A DNA stretch of 40,566 bases, taken from positions 1-40,566 of the forward strand of contig URVW01000014.1 of NCBI GenBank assembly GCA_900551435.1, read 5' to 3'. Positions 8,025 through 15,971 of the stretch are shown piece by piece; the stretch's first letter is position 1, and each line of letters opens with the position of its first letter. The notes beneath the pieces are model-generated. The model saw only the letters and a program-made list of their open reading frames with translations, ran no database searches and was not told the origin of the DNA. The position numbers and the translations under genes were made by a program. The stretch comes from an uncultured Faecalibacterium sp. (lineage in GTDB: Bacteria > Bacillota > Clostridia > Oscillospirales > Ruminococcaceae).

Positions 8025-8053
8025 GTTTTAGCACACGAAAGCGTAAGTGTCCA
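8025..8053 (-). promoter_or_regulatory. Predicted promoter of the liv operon
   Basis: TGGACA (8048-8053) and TAAAAC (8025-8030) on the minus strand with a 17-base spacer; start predicted near 8018. An alternative upstream promoter would need the hairpin at 7961-8013 to be read through as well. Confidence 0.5.
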
Positions 8054-8316
8054 GAAAAATTTTGATTTTTTTCAAAATTTCGGCAGATGATAAAAAAGAA
8101 CTGTCCTTGAAATAAGTGCATTTTGGATGACTTTCACACGAAGTGTGTTTGGCTGAAAGACAGAGTCGAAACTTTGCGGTGCGCAGAGCATGAAAGTGCG
8201 GAGAGAGCTGCGGCCGGAAACGTCTGTCAGGCAGCGGGTATGAGACGCTCAATATCAATTTTTTCGCAGAAACATTGACAAGCGGATAAAGATGAAATGA
8301 TCGTGTGATGGCAGGG
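8054..8316. other. Gene-free stretch upstream of liv operon
   Basis: No convincing reading frame was seen. It holds an AT-rich inverted repeat (AAATTTTGA/TCAAAATTT, about 8057-8081), which could be a weak terminator for the SDR operon. It also holds a small palindrome CACACGAAGTGTG at about 8136-8148. No T-box, tRNA or known riboswitch pattern was recognised. Confidence 0.4.
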
Positions 8317-9117
8317 TTACGGCCGCTGGCCCATGCCGCCTTCCAGCGTCAGGGTCTCACCGGACATGAACTTGAAATCGGGGCTTGCCAGCTGGACGCA
8401 GACGCGGCCGATTTCCAGCTCGGCGTTGCCGTAGTGGCCCATGGGCGGCATCTTGACGTTGGCCTTGAAGGCTTCCGGGTAGTTCTGCTGGAACTGTTCC
8501 AGCTTGGCGGTCCATGCCAGCGGGCAGACCACGTTGACATTGATGCCGTCCGGGCCCCACTCGGTCGCGGCCACGCGGGACATGCCGCGGATGCCTTCCT
8601 TGGCGGCGGCATAGGCACTCTGGCCGAAGTTGCCGAACAGGCCCGCACCAGACGCAAAATTGATGACGCTGCCGTGCGATTCCTTCAGGTAGGGATAGCA
8701 CGCCTTCATATAGTAGAACGCCGCGTACAGACCGGAATACAGGGCCAGATCAAACTGTTCGGTCGTGTTGTCCGCCAGAGGAACACCGGAGGCCGAAGCT
8801 TGTGCATTGTTGATGAGCACCTGAATGCCGCCGAAGGCGTCCACAGCCTGTTTCACGACGTTCTGGACCACAGCTTCGTTGTTACCGCCCGCGCAGACGT
8901 CGGCCTGAACGGTCAGGACCTTGATGCCGTACAGCCGTTCCAGCTCTTCCTTGGCAGCTTCCAGCTTTTTCACATTGCGGCCCGTGATAACCAGATTGGC
9001 TCCTTCTTTGGCGTAGGCGGTGGCAATGCCATAGCCGATGGAGCCGCAGCTTCCATCCTGAAGTACGGCGCGTCCTGCGCCGGTGATGAGCGCAGTCTTT
9101 CCAGTTAAAAATCCCAT
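8317..9117 (-). CDS. Short-chain dehydrogenase/reductase (SDR)
   Basis: 266 residues, the classical SDR length. These are cytoplasmic NAD(P)-dependent oxidoreductases, often acting on sugars and sugar acids. Visible are a cofactor loop starting TGAG at 12-15 with a longer-than-usual insert before SIGYG (26-30), NNAQ at 103-106 in place of NNAG, and the catalytic set Ser146, Tyr159 and Lys163 (YAAAK). The C-terminal LTLEGGMGQ matches the family. GGAGGGAAAGG supports the ATG at 9117. As the last gene of the TRAP/YiaK operon it probably oxidises or reduces the imported sugar acid. The substrate is unknown. Confidence 0.88.
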   Translation of the reverse strand: MGFLTGKTALITGAGRAVLQDGSCGSIGYGIATAYAKEGANLVITGRNVKKLEAAKEELERLYGIKVLTVQADVCAGGNNEAVVQNVVKQAVDAFGGIQVLINNAQASASGVPLADNTTEQFDLALYSGLYAAFYYMKACYPYLKESHGSVINFASGAGLFGNFGQSAYAAAKEGIRGMSRVAATEWGPDGINVNVVCPLAWTAKLEQFQQNYPEAFKANVKMPPMGHYGNAELEIGRVCVQLASPDFKFMSGETLTLEGGMGQRP

Positions 9118-9142
9118 ATCCTTTCCCTCCGATCTTAACGAA

Positions 9143-9793
9143 TCAAATCGAGCGAACTTTTTGAATGATCTTGTCGTAAGGTTCGTCCTGTCCGAACAAA
9201 ATCTGCTTGCCCAGCACAAAGCCCTCGACGCCATAGCCCCACAAGCGGCGGAGCACGTCCCATGTCACACCGCCGTCGATGACGATGTGAAAGCCGTACT
9301 GGCGGCGGATCTCCACCAGCCATTTGATCTTGGTCTCCACATAGGGCAGATAATCCCGCCCTGCAAAGCCCGGGTTGACGGTCATGACCAGAACATAATC
9401 GACGAGCGGGAACAGCTCCTGCACCGTTTCCAGCGAAACGCCGGGGTTGATGACGATGCCGGGGTGTTTGCCCAGTTTCCGGATGAGCGCCAGCGTTTCG
9501 GTGGGAATGGCTTCGGAATCCGGATGGATGTAGATGATGTCCACGCCGCATTCTGCATAGCGCTCCACATAGCGGCGGGGGTTCCGCATCATCATGTGGA
9601 GGTCCAGCTTCAGGCGGGTGTTGGCCCGGACGGTGGCGATCTCGTTGAAGCTCATGCCGAAATTGGGCACATAGTCGCCGTCCATGACGTCCAGATGCAG
9701 GATGTCCACGCCGCTGCGGTCGAGTTTCTGGACCTCGTCCTTCAGGTAGTCGTCCGAAAGGTTGAGTAGCGACGGACAAAGCAGTTTTTCCAT
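9143..9793 (-). CDS. Ribulose-phosphate 3-epimerase family protein
   Basis: 216 residues, a TIM-barrel epimerase that moves a hydroxyl at C3 of a keto-sugar phosphate. Metal and catalytic residues are present: His33 and Asp35 (LHLDVMDG), His66 (DLHMM) and Asp173 (VIDGGV). The phosphate loop MTVNPGFAG is at about 137-145. The segment after it reads RDYLPYV in place of the usual GQKFIP-type sequence. This suggests a specialised paralogue, such as an allulose-6-phosphate-epimerase-like enzyme, rather than the housekeeping Rpe. It starts ten bases after dctM. No kinase in the operon supplies a phosphorylated substrate. Confidence 0.85.
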   Translation of the reverse strand: MEKLLCPSLLNLSDDYLKDEVQKLDRSGVDILHLDVMDGDYVPNFGMSFNEIATVRANTRLKLDLHMMMRNPRRYVERYAECGVDIIYIHPDSEAIPTETLALIRKLGKHPGIVINPGVSLETVQELFPLVDYVLVMTVNPGFAGRDYLPYVETKIKWLVEIRRQYGFHIVIDGGVTWDVLRRLWGYGVEGFVLGKQILFGQDEPYDKIIQKVRSI

Positions 9794-9803
9794 GCGCCGC
9801 TCC

Positions 9804-11111
9804 TTACTTGATGAGTCCGGCCAGCGTGGGCAGCGTCATGGAGATGGCCGGGATATAGGTGACCAGCAGCAGCGCCACGATGATGGCGAAGAAATAGGGG
9901 AGCAGCTCCTTGATGACCTGCTCGATCTTGACATGGCCCACTTTGCAGCCGGTGAACAAGATCGAGCCGACCGGCGGGGTGATGGTTCCGATGCAGAGGT
10001 TCATGCTGACCATGATGCCGAACTGAACGGCGTGCATTCCAAAGGTCTTGCAGATGGGCAGGAAGATGGGGGTAAAGATCAGCACGGCGGGCGTCGGGTC
10101 CATGAACGTGCCCACGATGAGCAGGATAATGTTCATCAGGACCAGAATGACGTATTTGTTGCCGGTCAGGGACAGGATGCCGTTGGCGATGAGATCGGGC
10201 AGACCGGTAAAGGCCATGACCCACGACATGATAGAGGACAGGCCGATCATCAGGGTGATGATGCCGGTCATCTTCGCGGATTCCAGAATGATGCGGGGCA
10301 GGTCCTTCAGGGTGAAGCCCTTGTAGATCAGGCCCAGAACAGTGGCGTAGGCCACGGCGACGGCGGAAGCCTCGGTGGCGGTGAACACGCCGCCCAGAAT
10401 GCCGCCGATGATGATGACGATGAGCAGGAGGCTGGGGATGGCGTCGAGGATGGCTTTCAGAGCCTCTTTGCCGGAGATCCGTTCCTTGACGACATAGCCG
10501 CGCTTCTTGGCCGTGATGCCCGCGAGCACCATGACGATAAGACCCCACAGGATGCCCGGAAGATAACCTGCCGTGAACAGAGCGGCCACGGAGACGCTGC
10601 CCGCGATGGTGGAGTAGACGATCATCAGGTTGGAGGGAGGAATGAGCATTCCGGTGGGAGCCGAGGCAATATTGACGGCGGCGCTGTACACCGGGTCATA
10701 GCCCTCTTTTTCTTCCATGGGGCCGATGGTCCCGCCCATGGCCGCAGCGGCCGCTGCACCGGAACCGGAGATCGCACCGAACAGCATGTTGGCGATGATG
10801 TTGGTCTGCGCCAACGCACCGGGCATCCGGCCCGCAATGGCTTTTGCAACGTTGACCAGCCGTTCGGCGATGCCGCCGTTGTTCATCAGGTTTCCCGCCA
10901 AAATGAAGAACGGGATGGCGATCAGGGAAAAGGAATTGGCCCCGGCGAACAGCCGCTGGGCACTGGTGACGAAGGAGACCTGTGCGGGCAGCATGCAGAG
11001 CATGGCAACGGCGCTGGACAGGCCCACCGAAATGCTGATGGAAACGCCCATGGCCAGCATGACGACCAGCAGCACGACCATGACGATGGCGGTTTGGATG
11101 GCGAGAGTCAT
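9804..11111 (-). CDS. dctM: TRAP transporter large permease DctM (YiaN-like)
   Basis: 435 residues with about twelve membrane segments, the usual DctM size. It is the ion-coupled transport subunit of a tripartite TRAP importer. Recognisable stretches include FFILAGNLMNNGGIAERLV near the first third and the conserved IPPSNLMIVY and GTITPPVGSILF loops. The ATG at 11111 is chosen because it follows the dctQ stop by one base and begins the first membrane helix. The longer open frame upstream reads through dctQ and is a shadow. Confidence 0.93.
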   Translation of the reverse strand: MTLAIQTAIVMVVLLVVMLAMGVSISISVGLSSAVAMLCMLPAQVSFVTSAQRLFAGANSFSLIAIPFFILAGNLMNNGGIAERLVNVAKAIAGRMPGALAQTNIIANMLFGAISGSGAAAAAAMGGTIGPMEEKEGYDPVYSAAVNIASAPTGMLIPPSNLMIVYSTIAGSVSVAALFTAGYLPGILWGLIVMVLAGITAKKRGYVVKERISGKEALKAILDAIPSLLLIVIIIGGILGGVFTATEASAVAVAYATVLGLIYKGFTLKDLPRIILESAKMTGIITLMIGLSSIMSWVMAFTGLPDLIANGILSLTGNKYVILVLMNIILLIVGTFMDPTPAVLIFTPIFLPICKTFGMHAVQFGIMVSMNLCIGTITPPVGSILFTGCKVGHVKIEQVIKELLPYFFAIIVALLLVTYIPAISMTLPTLAGLIK

Positions 11112-11112
11112 A

Positions 11113-11592
11113 TCAGACAGCCTCCTTTGCTTTGTTGAATTCCTCGAGGATGTTGCAGATGCAGTAGAACACGATGAGCACGCCGCACACCGGAATGACG
11201 CCGTAGACCACGCCCATGGGGAGGTGCAGACTGGAATCCAGCGAGACCATCTGCATCCGGGTGATGATGCTGCCGCCGTAGACCATGACACAGGCAGCAA
11301 ACAGGATGGTCAGCACCTCGATGAGGATGTTGACCACCGTTTTCGTTCTGCCCGTGAGCTTGTCGTTCAGGGCGGCGATGTACATGTGGTCGCGGCTGCC
11401 GAAGGCGTAGGTGGAGGTGATGAGCACCAGCCAGACGAACAGATACCGGGTCAGGGCTTCACTGAAGCTGCTGGGGTTGTTGAGCAGATACCGTGCCACC
11501 ACCTGCCAGAGCACCAGCAGCACCATGACCACGACCAGACCGATGGAGACCCACTCCACCACTTTGTTGATGACTTGTTTCAGCTGTTTCAT
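11113..11592 (-). CDS. dctQ: TRAP transporter small permease DctQ (YiaM-like)
   Basis: 159 residues with four membrane segments. The DctQ hallmarks LWQVVARYLLNNPSSFSEALTRY and LFVWLVLITSTYAFGSRDHM are present. It bridges the binding protein and the large permease in the membrane. GGGAGG precedes the ATG. It lies four bases after dctP and is one base from dctM, so the three TRAP genes are tightly coupled. Confidence 0.92.
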   Translation of the reverse strand: MKQLKQVINKVVEWVSIGLVVVMVLLVLWQVVARYLLNNPSSFSEALTRYLFVWLVLITSTYAFGSRDHMYIAALNDKLTGRTKTVVNILIEVLTILFAACVMVYGGSIITRMQMVSLDSSLHLPMGVVYGVIPVCGVLIVFYCICNILEEFNKAKEAV

Positions 11593-11596
11593 GGTT

Positions 11597-12628
11597 TTAT
11601 GCCTCCCTCGCCTTGATTTCCTGCACCTTGTCGTAGACCGCGCGGGTCATCTCCGAGCGGTTGGCGATGCTCTCCAGCAGCGGCATGCACCGCTCCCGGA
11701 AGGCTTCGATATCCGCTTCCACAAAGGTGACGCCGTGCTCTTCCAGAACGGCCTTGGCGTCCTCGATGTTCTGGTCCCATGCGGCAAATTCCACTTCCAT
11801 GGATTCCTTCATCAGCTTGCGGAAGGTCGCGCGGGTGTCCTCGTCCATGTCGTCCAGAAAATCCTTGTTGACGACCACCACATCGGTCATGACCAGATGG
11901 TTGGTGTAGCTGAAATAGGGGGCGATCTCATAGTGCTTGAAGTTATTGTAGACGACCTCGGAGTTCTCGCCGCCCTCGATGACGTGCTGCTGCACGGCGG
12001 CGTAGACCTCGCTCTGGCCCATGGCGATGCCCACACCGCCCATCAGATCGATCATCTGGATATAGGTGTCAGAGTCCTGCACGCGGATCTTGTAACCTTT
12101 CAGGTCCTCCGGCTTGGTGATGGGCTTGTTGGTGTAGATGTGCCGCGCACCAGAGGTGTACAGGGTGGCGACTTCGAAATTGAATTTGTCGGTGGTGGCG
12201 AACAGCGGGTCGAACACGCCTTCGCGGGCGGCCGTCTCCATCTGTTCCAGATTGTCGTAGAGGTACGGGGCCGCGATGATGGCAAAATCGCTGTTGTAGC
12301 TCTCGGGGACCGACATGGGCACAACGGCCAGCTGCAGAGCGCCGGTGCGGATCATCTCGGTCACGGGGCCTTGGTCGCCCAGAACGGCGTTGGGGTAGAT
12401 CTCTACCTGATAGCGGCCATTGGTGGCAGCGGCGAATTTCTCACCGAAATCAGCCAGTGCGATGTATTCGGCGTGTGTTTCCGGCTGGTTGAAGGCCACC
12501 CGGATGATGGTCGTTTTTTCGCCGTTTTCTCCGGTGCTGCCGCAGCCGGTCAGGCTCCCGGCGGAAGCCGCAAGGGCTGCCGCGCTCAGGACCTTGAGAA
12601 AGGTGCGGCGGTTGATCTTCTTTTCCAC
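11597..12628 (-). CDS. dctP: TRAP transporter substrate-binding lipoprotein DctP (YiaO-like)
   Basis: 343 residues from a GTG start at 12628, which AAGGAG supports. An upstream TTG at 12652 lacks a ribosome site. The N-terminus has NRRTFLKV, a twin-arginine-like motif, a hydrophobic core and the lipobox LTGC, so it is a predicted lipoprotein tethered outside the membrane. The central GYKIRVQ holds the conserved arginine that binds the carboxylate of TRAP ligands, which suggests an acidic sugar. Its neighbours resemble the partners of the 2,3-diketo-L-gulonate transporter YiaMNO of E. coli. Confidence 0.9.
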   Translation of the reverse strand: MEKKINRRTFLKVLSAAALAASAGSLTGCGSTGENGEKTTIIRVAFNQPETHAEYIALADFGEKFAAATNGRYQVEIYPNAVLGDQGPVTEMIRTGALQLAVVPMSVPESYNSDFAIIAAPYLYDNLEQMETAAREGVFDPLFATTDKFNFEVATLYTSGARHIYTNKPITKPEDLKGYKIRVQDSDTYIQMIDLMGGVGIAMGQSEVYAAVQQHVIEGGENSEVVYNNFKHYEIAPYFSYTNHLVMTDVVVVNKDFLDDMDEDTRATFRKLMKESMEVEFAAWDQNIEDAKAVLEEHGVTFVEADIEAFRERCMPLLESIANRSEMTRAVYDKVQEIKAREA

Positions 12629-12658
12629 GGTTGATTCTCCTTTTCCGCACAAAAGGCG

Positions 12659-13660
12659 TTACATTGCAAGCACTTCGTTCCACTTCTCCTCGGCGACCGG
12701 GATGCCCAGCTCAAGGTTCTCCTTCCGGCTGCGGTGCTCGCCCATGCCGGGGCAGCGCACTTCTGCGCCTTCCTTGACCGGCTGGCTGGAAGCCACGTCA
12801 GCGGCGATGGCGTCCACGATGGCGTCCGTCTCCGCGGCGGACTGGAACTTGGTGGGGTCGATGGCGATCATGATCTGGGTCAGGCCGATCTCGTCGCCGA
12901 ATGTGCCGATCTTGGCCACCGAGTTGGCGTTGGTGAGGACGGTCGCGATCATATCCAGCAGGATGGACAGGCCGCTGCCCTTCCAGTAGCCGATGGGGAT
13001 CATCCGGCGGGTCTTTTCAATGGCGGCGGGGTCGGTGGTCAGGTTTCCGGCTTCGTCGTAGCCGCCGACCACCGGAAGCTGCTTGCCGGCCAGACGGGTG
13101 GTCTCCAGCTTGCCGTAGCTGAACTGGCTCAGGGCGCAGTCCACCATGACGTGCTCACCGTTGGAGCGGGGGACCGCCAAGATCAGCGGGTTGTTGCCGA
13201 TGTGGTTGTCTTTTGCGCCCCACGCGGGCATGTTCGGGCAGGTGTTGGACCAGCAGATGCCGATGCAGCCCGCATCCGCCGCCAGCCAGCCGTAAGTGCC
13301 GCCCCGCATCCAGTGGTTGTTGTTGCCCAGCGCTACCAGACCGATGCCGTTCTGCTTGGCCAGCTCCACGGCGCGGTCCATGGCCCGCTTGGCGTTCAGG
13401 GGACCGAAGCCGCGGTGGCCGTCCCAGCGCTCCATGGCTCCAAAGCTTGCCACGCACTCGGCTTCGGCGGCAGGGTCGATCTCGCCCTTCTTCAGGTAAT
13501 CGACCGCGACCGGAAAGCGGTTCAGGCCGTGGCTGAACACACCAGCCAGACTGTTCTGTGCAAAAATTTCGGCGGCATCGTGGGCGCGGTCGGCGGAGAA
13601 TCCATACTTTTTCAGCACCCGCTCGAACTCGGCCAGCATCGTTTCATAAGCAACTCTCAT
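12659..13660 (-). CDS. yiaK: YiaK/DlgD-like 2,3-diketo-L-gulonate reductase (Ldh2 family)
   Basis: 333 residues, almost the same length as E. coli DlgD (YiaK), which reduces 2,3-diketo-L-gulonate to 3-keto-L-gulonate with NADH. His44, Arg48 (SHGLNRFP) and His116 (NNNHWMRGG) fall at the numbering known for that enzyme. Long matching stretches are recognisable from memory, such as GYWKGSGLSILLDMIATVL and ALGNNNHWMRGGTYGW. GGGAGGA precedes the ATG. Second gene of the operon. I am confident of the subfamily. The exact substrate is less sure because the rest of the known pathway (kinase, decarboxylase) is absent here. Confidence 0.9.
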   Translation of the reverse strand: MRVAYETMLAEFERVLKKYGFSADRAHDAAEIFAQNSLAGVFSHGLNRFPVAVDYLKKGEIDPAAEAECVASFGAMERWDGHRGFGPLNAKRAMDRAVELAKQNGIGLVALGNNNHWMRGGTYGWLAADAGCIGICWSNTCPNMPAWGAKDNHIGNNPLILAVPRSNGEHVMVDCALSQFSYGKLETTRLAGKQLPVVGGYDEAGNLTTDPAAIEKTRRMIPIGYWKGSGLSILLDMIATVLTNANSVAKIGTFGDEIGLTQIMIAIDPTKFQSAAETDAIVDAIAADVASSQPVKEGAEVRCPGMGEHRSRKENLELGIPVAEEKWNEVLAM

Positions 13661-13679
13661 TTTTGTCCTCCCGACTCTC

Positions 13680-14153
13680 TTACAGCGAATCCACGCGGAC
13701 CTTCAGCACGATCTTCTTCACGTCTTCCGGGGCGTCCATCATGCAGCAGGGGCGGTGGACGTCCTCCGGGAAGAAGATGGCATAGCAGCCGTCGGTCATC
13801 GGCAGCATGATCTCGTGCACATCGCTGCGCTCTTTGTAGAACAGCACGTCGTTGCTGTCGAGATTGTCCTCCAGGACCTCGCCGTCCTTGCAGTCAGGGT
13901 AGAAACCGATCAGCTCATGGCCGTGGACCATATACTGCACGTCGATGTACTGGCGATGGACTTCCGGACGCTTGGTCTCCTTGGGGCCGGTGGTGATCTC
14001 GTTGATCTGAAGGATCAGTTTGTCGCCGTCGATGGGGTACTTTCCGTGGTGCATCTCGCTGACATCGGTGGTGCGCAGGATGTCCAATGCCTTGCGGATG
14101 ACGGGGGTGTAAGCGGCTTCGGTCTCTTTGGCGTTGATGTTGCCGTAAATCAT
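13680..14153 (-). CDS. yiaL: YhcH/YjgK/YiaL family cupin protein
   Basis: 157 residues, the family length of about 150-155. The conserved core VHRQYIDVQYMVHGHELIGF and the downstream EIMLPMTDGCYAIFFPEDVHRP carry the metal-binding His/Glu residues of this cupin family. YiaL and relatives accompany sugar-acid and sialic-acid genes and may act as anomerases or isomerases. The precise reaction is not settled. First gene of the operon, it follows AAGGAGAG and a LacI-type operator about 50 bases upstream. YiaL next to YiaK and a TRAP transporter mirrors the E. coli yia cluster. Confidence 0.9.
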   Translation of the reverse strand: MIYGNINAKETEAAYTPVIRKALDILRTTDVSEMHHGKYPIDGDKLILQINEITTGPKETKRPEVHRQYIDVQYMVHGHELIGFYPDCKDGEVLEDNLDSNDVLFYKERSDVHEIMLPMTDGCYAIFFPEDVHRPCCMMDAPEDVKKIVLKVRVDSL

Positions 14154-14201
14154 GATGGTTCTCTCCTTATCTGGCTGTACGGTTGTCTCAATTTGCTATT
14201 T

Positions 14202-14215
14202 TGCAATCGATTGCA
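14202..14215. promoter_or_regulatory. LacI-family operator O1
   Basis: Perfect 14-base palindrome TGCAATCGATTGCA with the central CG typical of LacI/GalR operators. It lies just downstream of the predicted operon start point, where bound repressor would block transcription. Similar sites are at 14335-14348 and 15475-15488. Confidence 0.82.
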
Positions 14216-14230
14216 TTTCTTGCGATTCAT

Positions 14231-14259
14231 AGATTACACACTTTTGAATTGATTTTCAA
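14231..14259 (-). promoter_or_regulatory. Predicted promoter of the YiaL-SDR operon
   Basis: TTGAAA (14254-14259) and TAATCT (14231-14236) on the minus strand, 17-base spacer. The -10 match is only moderate, which fits an inducible promoter. A short inverted repeat GAATTGA/TCAATTC overlaps the -35 region. Confidence 0.45.
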
Positions 14260-14334
14260 TTCGCATATTCGACAATAATTTCAACTTCACTTTGTGCAGG
14301 TGTGCTAACTTTTGCAAGAAACTGAAAAATTAAC

Positions 14335-14348
14335 AGCAATCGATTTCT
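14335..14348. promoter_or_regulatory. LacI-family operator O2 (imperfect)
   Basis: AGCAATCGATTTCT shares the GCAATCGATT core of the perfect site 133 bases away. That spacing would allow looping between the two sites. It lies between the regulator's terminator and the operon promoter. Confidence 0.6.
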
Positions 14349-14359
14349 AAAGTGGGCAT

Positions 14360-14402
14360 AAAAAGTCCCCGGAAAAGCTGCTTTGGGCTTCTCCGGGGGA
14401 CA
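14360..14402 (-). terminator. Terminator of the LacI-family gene
   Basis: On the minus strand GTCCCCCGGAGAAGC pairs with GCTTTTCCGGGGAC and is followed by TTTTTAT. It lies 15 bases past the regulator stop and separates it from the operon it probably controls. Confidence 0.85.
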
Positions 14403-14417
14403 GAAAACTTCAAAAGA

Positions 14418-15428
14418 TCAGGTGCTTTCCCGCTGGATGATCTCGGTCAAAAGCATCAATTTGTGGCTCACGGGCCGGTCTTGGAGCACATCCAGCAGCA
14501 TATTGGCTGCTGCAAGGCTGACTTCGCCCAGTTTGTTGTCCAGTGTCGTCAGCGCAGGGGTGCAGAGCTGGCCATACAGGGTGTTGTCCACGCCGATGAC
14601 CGCCACCTGTTCCGGCACGGCGATGCCTCGGCGCTTCAGCTCCTGCACGCAGCCGATGGCCAGCATGTCGGTGGCGCAGAGGATGCCGTCCACGTCCGGC
14701 ATCTGTTTGAGCAGTTCTGCCGTTTCGCAGCGGCCCCGCTCCACCGAACTGCGGGGGCCGGTGGTCCCGTCCACCTCGGCATAGATGGAGTGCCCAGCGG
14801 ATTCCAACCCGCTGCGGAGCATTCCAGTGCAGAAACCGCGGTTCTTTTTCTCGTTGGCCGGGGTGGCAACGTCCATCAGATAGACCAGCTGCTTCCGGCC
14901 TTTTTGGGTCAGCAGAGCGACACATTCTTCGGTCCCGCGTTCTTCATCGATGAGGACGCTGTAGGTGTTTGGTAGGTCCAGCGTCCCGTTGACGATGACC
15001 ACCGGGATATTGGAAAGGTGCTGCTCCACGCTCTGGCGCACCTCTTCCGTGCCGAACATGGAACCGATAAAGATGGCCCCTTCCACCCGGCGTTGCTCCA
15101 AGATTTCGATGTACTGCGCCTTTCGCTTGCTGTCGGCCCCGGTGCTGAAGGTGATGCAGGTGTAGCCCTGCCGGGTCATCTCCTGCTCGATGACATAGGC
15201 CGACTCCGTGTGATGCGAAACGCGGATGTCCTCGATGAGGATGCCGATGAACTTGGATGCCTGCGTCACCAGCCCGCGCGCCGCCACATCCGGCGTATAG
15301 TTGTATTCGTCCAAGAGCTTCTGCACTTTTTTGCGGGTGCTTTCCTTGATGCCCGCCTTGTGATTGATGACGCGGGATACTGTGCTGGCTGAAACGCCCG
15401 CTTCCCGTGCGATGTCGTAGATCGTCAT
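14418..15428 (-). CDS. LacI/GalR-family transcriptional repressor
   Basis: 336 residues. The N-terminal helix-turn-helix is TIYDIAREAGVSASTVSRVIN, followed by the hinge helix YTPDVAARGL. A periplasmic-binding-like effector domain covers about 60-330, including FIGILIEDI and AVIGVDNTLYGQ. GGGAGG places the start at 15428. The open frame extending 13 codons upstream is not needed. Its own promoter contains a copy of the operator found at the adjacent operon, so it is predicted to repress both itself and the YiaL-SDR operon. The inducer is unknown, probably a sugar acid or its derivative. Confidence 0.92.
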   Translation of the reverse strand: MTIYDIAREAGVSASTVSRVINHKAGIKESTRKKVQKLLDEYNYTPDVAARGLVTQASKFIGILIEDIRVSHHTESAYVIEQEMTRQGYTCITFSTGADSKRKAQYIEILEQRRVEGAIFIGSMFGTEEVRQSVEQHLSNIPVVIVNGTLDLPNTYSVLIDEERGTEECVALLTQKGRKQLVYLMDVATPANEKKNRGFCTGMLRSGLESAGHSIYAEVDGTTGPRSSVERGRCETAELLKQMPDVDGILCATDMLAIGCVQELKRRGIAVPEQVAVIGVDNTLYGQLCTPALTTLDNKLGEVSLAAANMLLDVLQDRPVSHKLMLLTEIIQREST

Positions 15429-15469
15429 GGCTTTCCCTCCCCAGTTTGAACTGCAACTTTCCTGCAATC

Positions 15470-15498
15470 ATTATAGCAAACGATTGCAAAGATGGCAA
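15470..15498 (-). promoter_or_regulatory. LacI-gene promoter with embedded operator O3
   Basis: TTGCCA (15493-15498) and TATAAT (15470-15475) on the minus strand, 17-base spacer: a strong promoter. The operator-like AGCAAACGATTGCA (15475-15488) occupies the spacer, so repressor binding would block polymerase. This predicts autorepression. Confidence 0.75.
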
Positions 15499-15704
15499 GG
15501 ATTTTCCTTGTAAAGAAGGCTTAAAGATTTCCTTTCCAGCACGATCAAGAAAATCGTGATCCTGCTGGAATTTCCCCCGAAACTTTTGTGCGAGGATACG
15601 ATTTCAAAAAAATTCTACGGCCGTGAAATAAATCGAACCTGAATTTCGTTCTAAAAGTGAACCCCCATTTAGGACAGTTTTTTATCAGTTTGGAGGGATT
15701 CAAG
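15499..15704. other. Intergenic stretch with imperfect hairpin
   Basis: No gene was seen. Inverted repeat TTCCAGCA (15534-15541) / TGCTGGAA (15563-15570), with an inner CGAT/ATCG pair, forms a stem-loop without a T-run. A good ribosome site GGAGGG at 15692-15697 belongs to the broken gene that follows. Confidence 0.45.
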
Positions 15705-15950
15705 ATGCTAGAGTAATTCTTTAAGGCTTGTGTGGCCGTGGTTTCGGACCCGTTTCAGTGCAATCAGATGACAGATGCCTTGACCGCAGCGGGAATCAAA
15801 TTCTATTGCAGAAGCAGAGATGTCAACCGGCGGAATCCGTTCGACCAAGCACGAATGGGGACTTTGGGGATAAAGCCGAAGTACGTCACGGAGATTTTTG
15901 TAGACAAAGAGAACGCAGAGATGGCACAGCATATTCTGTGTAAAATTTGA
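15705..15950 (+). pseudogene. DUF2007-like small protein with an in-frame stop at codon 4
   Basis: GGAGGG is spaced seven bases before an ATG at 15705, but the frame reads Met-Leu-Glu-stop and then continues open for 77 codons to 15950. The continuing part (FFKACVAVVSDPF, then DALTAAGIKF and a closing VTEIFVDKENAEMAQHIL) resembles the DUF2007 'putative signal transducing protein' family of about 70-80 residues. Either the gene is inactivated by a nonsense change, or translation restarts at the GTG at 15732. The latter would lose only nine residues but has no good ribosome site. It is followed 21 bases later by two small genes in the same direction. Confidence 0.6.
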
Positions 15951-15971
15951 TGACACCGGAAAGGAGCTGAA

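Noticed and set aside
6604..8031. 475-residue open frame on the plus strand
   Set aside because: It is antisense to the livJ gene and shows no domain; it is a shadow of the substrate-binding protein.
7961..8316. T-box or amino-acid riboswitch before livJ
   Set aside because: No T-box sequence or specifier-loop pattern was seen. Only the terminator-like hairpin is supported.
9762..11138. 458-residue plus-strand frame rich in Asp, His and Gly
   Set aside because: It is antisense to dctM; its composition is that of the reverse complement of a membrane protein.
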